From Aeromonas sp. FDAARGOS 1405 (GTDB lineage Bacteria; Pseudomonadota; Gammaproteobacteria; Enterobacterales; Aeromonadaceae), in the NCBI RefSeq assembly GCF_019048265.1, contig NZ_CP077311.1:916501-980500 (forward strand): a DNA stretch of 64,000 nt, in the 5' to 3' direction. The notes below the pieces were generated by a model that saw only the letters and a program-made list of their open reading frames with translations, made no database searches and was not told the origin of the DNA. The translations under genes were made by a program, and so were the position numbers. This document shows positions 61,944-64,000 of this stretch, piece after piece (the stretch's first letter is position 1; each line of letters opens with the position of its first letter).

Positions 61944-63110
61944 ATGCGTATCATGCCGTTGCTCAAGGCTGCCTGCCTGAGCCTGATGTTGTCCGCCTGC
62001 GTTGCTCCATTGCTGATGATGAGCCCCACCAGCCAGCTGATGTGGGCCCTGCTCAAGCCGCTGGTCGGCTTTGACCCGAACGAGGTCAATCTGTTCGAAC
62101 AACCCCTGATCAAGGAGCGGATGACCGCTATCCTTGGCCCCAACTACGACAGCACCATGCAGTTGCTCAAGACGGCCGACAAGTTACAGCAGGAGGGGCC
62201 GCTTTTCTATGTGGTCTCCGAGTATGCGCCCGTGCCGGATATCGCCAAGCAGGCGGGGATGGTGTGGAACTCGCAAACCAACCAGATGTCTGTATTGCTG
62301 CAAAAAGGGGATGGTACCACCCTGACCTTCGGCGAAAATCTGGCGGGCACGGCACCGACCTGGCCAACCGCCATGCAGGGCTGGCAGACCCCCACCAACC
62401 AGCTCACCCCGGCGGCTAATGCCCTGACCGGTACGGCAACCAGTCAGAGTGGCGCCTCCCCCTTCTCCCTTGGCAGCGCGCTGGGCACAGTGACTCGCGG
62501 CGTCACCGGCTCGCTGACCAACAGCGCCAGCCAGGCCATCAGCGGCGCAGCCGCCAACGCCACAGGGCAGGCCACCCAAGCGGTAAGCCAAAGCGCGACC
62601 GCTCTTACCCGCACTGCAACCACCGCAGTCACTGCACCCGCCAAACAGGCGGTGAGCAGCACCGCTGCGACCGCAACGCAAGAAGCCACCAAGGCCGTTG
62701 CCACTCCTGCCAAACAAGCCGTCAGCACCGCCGCCGCAACCGTGACGCAAGAAGCCACCAAGGCCGTTGCTGCTCCTGCCAAGCAAGCCGTCAGCAGCGC
62801 CGCTGCGACCGCAACGCAAGAAGCCACCAAGGCCGTTGCCGTTCCTGCCAAACAAGCCGTCAGCAGCGCAGCTGCGACCGCGACGCAAGAAGCCACCAAG
62901 GCCGTTGCCGCTCCTGCCAAGCAAGCCGTCAGCAGCGCCGCTGCGACCGCGACGCAAGAGGCCACCAAGGCTGTTGTCGTTCCTGCCAAACAGGCCGTAA
63001 GCAGTGCCGCCCCCCATACGGCCGGAGAGAGCGCCACCGATGCCGCCATAGCAGCAGAAGCCGAGGCTCGCGCCAAGGCAGAGGCGGAGATGGAGGCCCT
63101 GCTAAAATAA
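61944..63110 (+). CDS. Lipoprotein with 23-residue tandem repeats
   Basis: A 388-residue predicted lipoprotein. The signal ends at lipobox LSAC (MRIMPLLKAACLSLMLSAC). A globular part follows (about residues 25-140, LLKPLVGFDPNEVNLFEQPL ... GENLAGTAPTWPTAM). A Ser/Thr/Ala-rich linker leads to five and a half 23-residue repeats of PAKQAVSSAAATATQEATKA and a charged tail. I do not recognise the family. ATG 61944 is preferred over the TTG at 61929. Hairpins GCTGGCA/TGCCAGC and GTGG.CAGC/GCTGCCAC lie in its leader (near 61800-61862). Confidence 0.75.
   Translation: MRIMPLLKAACLSLMLSACVAPLLMMSPTSQLMWALLKPLVGFDPNEVNLFEQPLIKERMTAILGPNYDSTMQLLKTADKLQQEGPLFYVVSEYAPVPDIAKQAGMVWNSQTNQMSVLLQKGDGTTLTFGENLAGTAPTWPTAMQGWQTPTNQLTPAANALTGTATSQSGASPFSLGSALGTVTRGVTGSLTNSASQAISGAAANATGQATQAVSQSATALTRTATTAVTAPAKQAVSSTAATATQEATKAVATPAKQAVSTAAATVTQEATKAVAAPAKQAVSSAAATATQEATKAVAVPAKQAVSSAAATATQEATKAVAAPAKQAVSSAAATATQEATKAVVVPAKQAVSSAAPHTAGESATDAAIAAEAEARAKAEAEMEALLK
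62637..63017 (+). repeat. 69-bp tandem repeats in the lipoprotein gene
   Basis: Five and a half near-identical 69-base units starting at 62637, 62706, 62775, 62844, 62913 and 62982. The first unit is the most divergent; the rest differ mostly at the Ala/Val codon before PAK. The frame is preserved throughout. Confidence 0.92.
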
Positions 63111-63112
63111 AC

Positions 63113-63140
63113 CGACAGGTCACCGCAAGGTGGCCTGTCG
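63113..63140 (+). terminator. Hairpin after the lipoprotein gene
   Basis: CGACAGG.CACC/GGTG.CCTGTCG with loop GCAA. There is no T-run after it, so it may be mRNA-stabilising rather than a terminator. Confidence 0.5.
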
Positions 63141-63219
63141 CGGTATCCGCGACCCGACTATGAACTTCCGGCCAAGGACACATAGACTGATAGGTAATTC
63201 CCTGCACAAGGAGTGCGCC

Positions 63220-63999
63220 ATGCGATCCCTGCTCGCGGCCCTTATCGCCCTGCTCCTGCTGACCAGCTTCCCCGCACGGTCCGCCTTTATCTATTACTCG
63301 GAGCAGAACATGCCCCTCAACGGGCTGGACAAGGAGGGCAAGCCCATCGGGCTGGCAGTTGAGCTGCTGCGGCTGATGTGGCGCGAGCTGGGGGAGCCGG
63401 AGCAACCGATCCAATTTCTGCCATGGGCCCGCGGTTGGTATCTGCTGACCCAGCAACCGGAGGCCGTTCTTTTTACCACCGCCAGAACCAAAGAGCGTGA
63501 TCCCCATTTCCTATGGGTTTGCCCCATCAGCCACTCGCGAGTGACGCTGGTCGGACGAAAACAGGATGCCCCCAGAGTGACCGGCAAGGGGGATCTGGCC
63601 AAACTGCAGGTAGGGGTAATGCAGGCTGACGTGGGGGAGCAGTTACTGCTCAACCGCGGCATCAGCCCGGGCAACATGATGGCGGTGGAGCGCATGGAGC
63701 AGGTGGTACGCCAGCTCATCATGGCCCGTACAGATCTGGTAGCAGGCAACGAGGTGATGTTATTCCATCAACTGAAAGCTCTGGGATTTGCCGCGGAAGA
63801 TTTCATCTCTGTCGCAGTACTGGAGGAACAGGACAACTGCTTTGCTTTCAACCCGCGGGCGGATCGGCAGCAGGTCGCCCGGTTGCAACAAGCCCTCGAT
63901 CAGGTTCGTCTCGGTAGCGAATACCGGCAGTTGATGGAACGCTACCAGCGGCTCAGTAACCTTCCCCAAAGCGATAAGCCGCTACCGAAGATCGAGTAA
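63220..63999 (+). CDS. Periplasmic solute-binding protein (SBP_bac_3-like)
   Basis: A 259-residue exported protein: the signal peptide MRSLLAALIALLLLTSFPARSA precedes a two-lobed binding fold (FIYYSEQNMPLNGLDKEGKP, GLAVELLRLMWRELG, LFTTARTKERDPHFLWVCP). It resembles transporter/receptor solute-binding domains of family 3, as found with amino-acid uptake or in sensor proteins. AAGGAG precedes the ATG at 63220. The ligand is unknown. The gene ends one base before the window ends. Confidence 0.85.
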   Translation: MRSLLAALIALLLLTSFPARSAFIYYSEQNMPLNGLDKEGKPIGLAVELLRLMWRELGEPEQPIQFLPWARGWYLLTQQPEAVLFTTARTKERDPHFLWVCPISHSRVTLVGRKQDAPRVTGKGDLAKLQVGVMQADVGEQLLLNRGISPGNMMAVERMEQVVRQLIMARTDLVAGNEVMLFHQLKALGFAAEDFISVAVLEEQDNCFAFNPRADRQQVARLQQALDQVRLGSEYRQLMERYQRLSNLPQSDKPLPKIE

Positions 64000-64000
64000 C

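Noticed and set aside
62637..63017. CRISPR-like array
   Set aside because: The units are adjacent, in frame and lack unique spacers; they are coding repeats. The same applies to the ftsY repeats.

Overview
The window looks like chromosomal DNA of a gamma-proteobacterium, most probably an Aeromonas. The coding sequence is GC-rich, and the blocks are classic gamma-proteobacterial ones: ftsX-ftsE-ftsY opposite rsmD, cyaA opposite hemCDXY, lptM-lysA-dapF-yigA-xerC-yigB, lptG-lptF opposite pepA-holC-valS, and pmbA opposite darP. The genus is inferred from gene content and overall similarity; no database search was possible. Nearly everything reads as core genome. No insertion sequence, prophage, integron, CRISPR array or plasmid-like segment was seen.

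Layout. 1-3.6 kb: cell division and secretion (ftsX, partial; ftsE; ftsY with a repetitive acidic domain) facing rsmD and a small DUF1145 membrane protein. 3.6-4.4 kb: a gene-free stretch that is a CsrB-type regulatory RNA on the minus strand, with promoter, IHF-like site, UvrY/GacA-like box and terminator. 4.4-11.4 kb: a WYL regulator with a palindrome cluster in front, a KefG-KefB-SirB2 efflux operon, a LysR/short-chain dehydrogenase pair and a small exported protein/DUF411 pair. 11.5-17.8 kb: oligopeptidase B and a TAXI-type TRAP transporter with a hairpin-rich leader. 17.8-29.6 kb: pmbA/darP, a glutamine-amidotransferase-like hydrolase, a cyclic-nucleotide-gated MscS-type channel, the yigB-xerC-yigA-dapF-lysA-lptM block (with a decayed duplication of the dapF start), cyaY and a carboxylesterase.

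29.6-45.4 kb: cyaA (CRP site) and hemCDXY (Fur-like box), a YkgJ-type protein, glpX, a porin with a Pho box, an orphan DUF534 binding protein, an EamA transporter, a YjeM-type permease, pbpG, a candidate small RNA and an acyltransferase. 45.4-49.4 kb: a Fur-box siderophore receptor with a PepSY-type membrane protein, tRNA-Leu(CAA) and an RDD protein. 49.4-57 kb: lptG-lptF, pepA, holC, valS. 57-64 kb: a cation/calcium-type exchanger behind a yybP-ykoY manganese riboswitch, a SieB-like protein, an AraC/GyrI regulator with a YhhY-like acetyltransferase, a GrpB protein, a tiny basic ORF, a repeat-bearing lipoprotein and a periplasmic solute-binding protein.

The most interesting material is regulatory. 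There is a roughly 500-nt CsrB with close to forty GGA motifs and a full upstream control region. The TRAP transporter leader carries three hairpins that also show GGA in their loops. A manganese riboswitch precedes an exchanger, an operator cluster precedes the WYL gene, a pbpG-downstream terminator has no annotated gene feeding it, and metabolic genes carry clear Fur, Pho and CRP sites.
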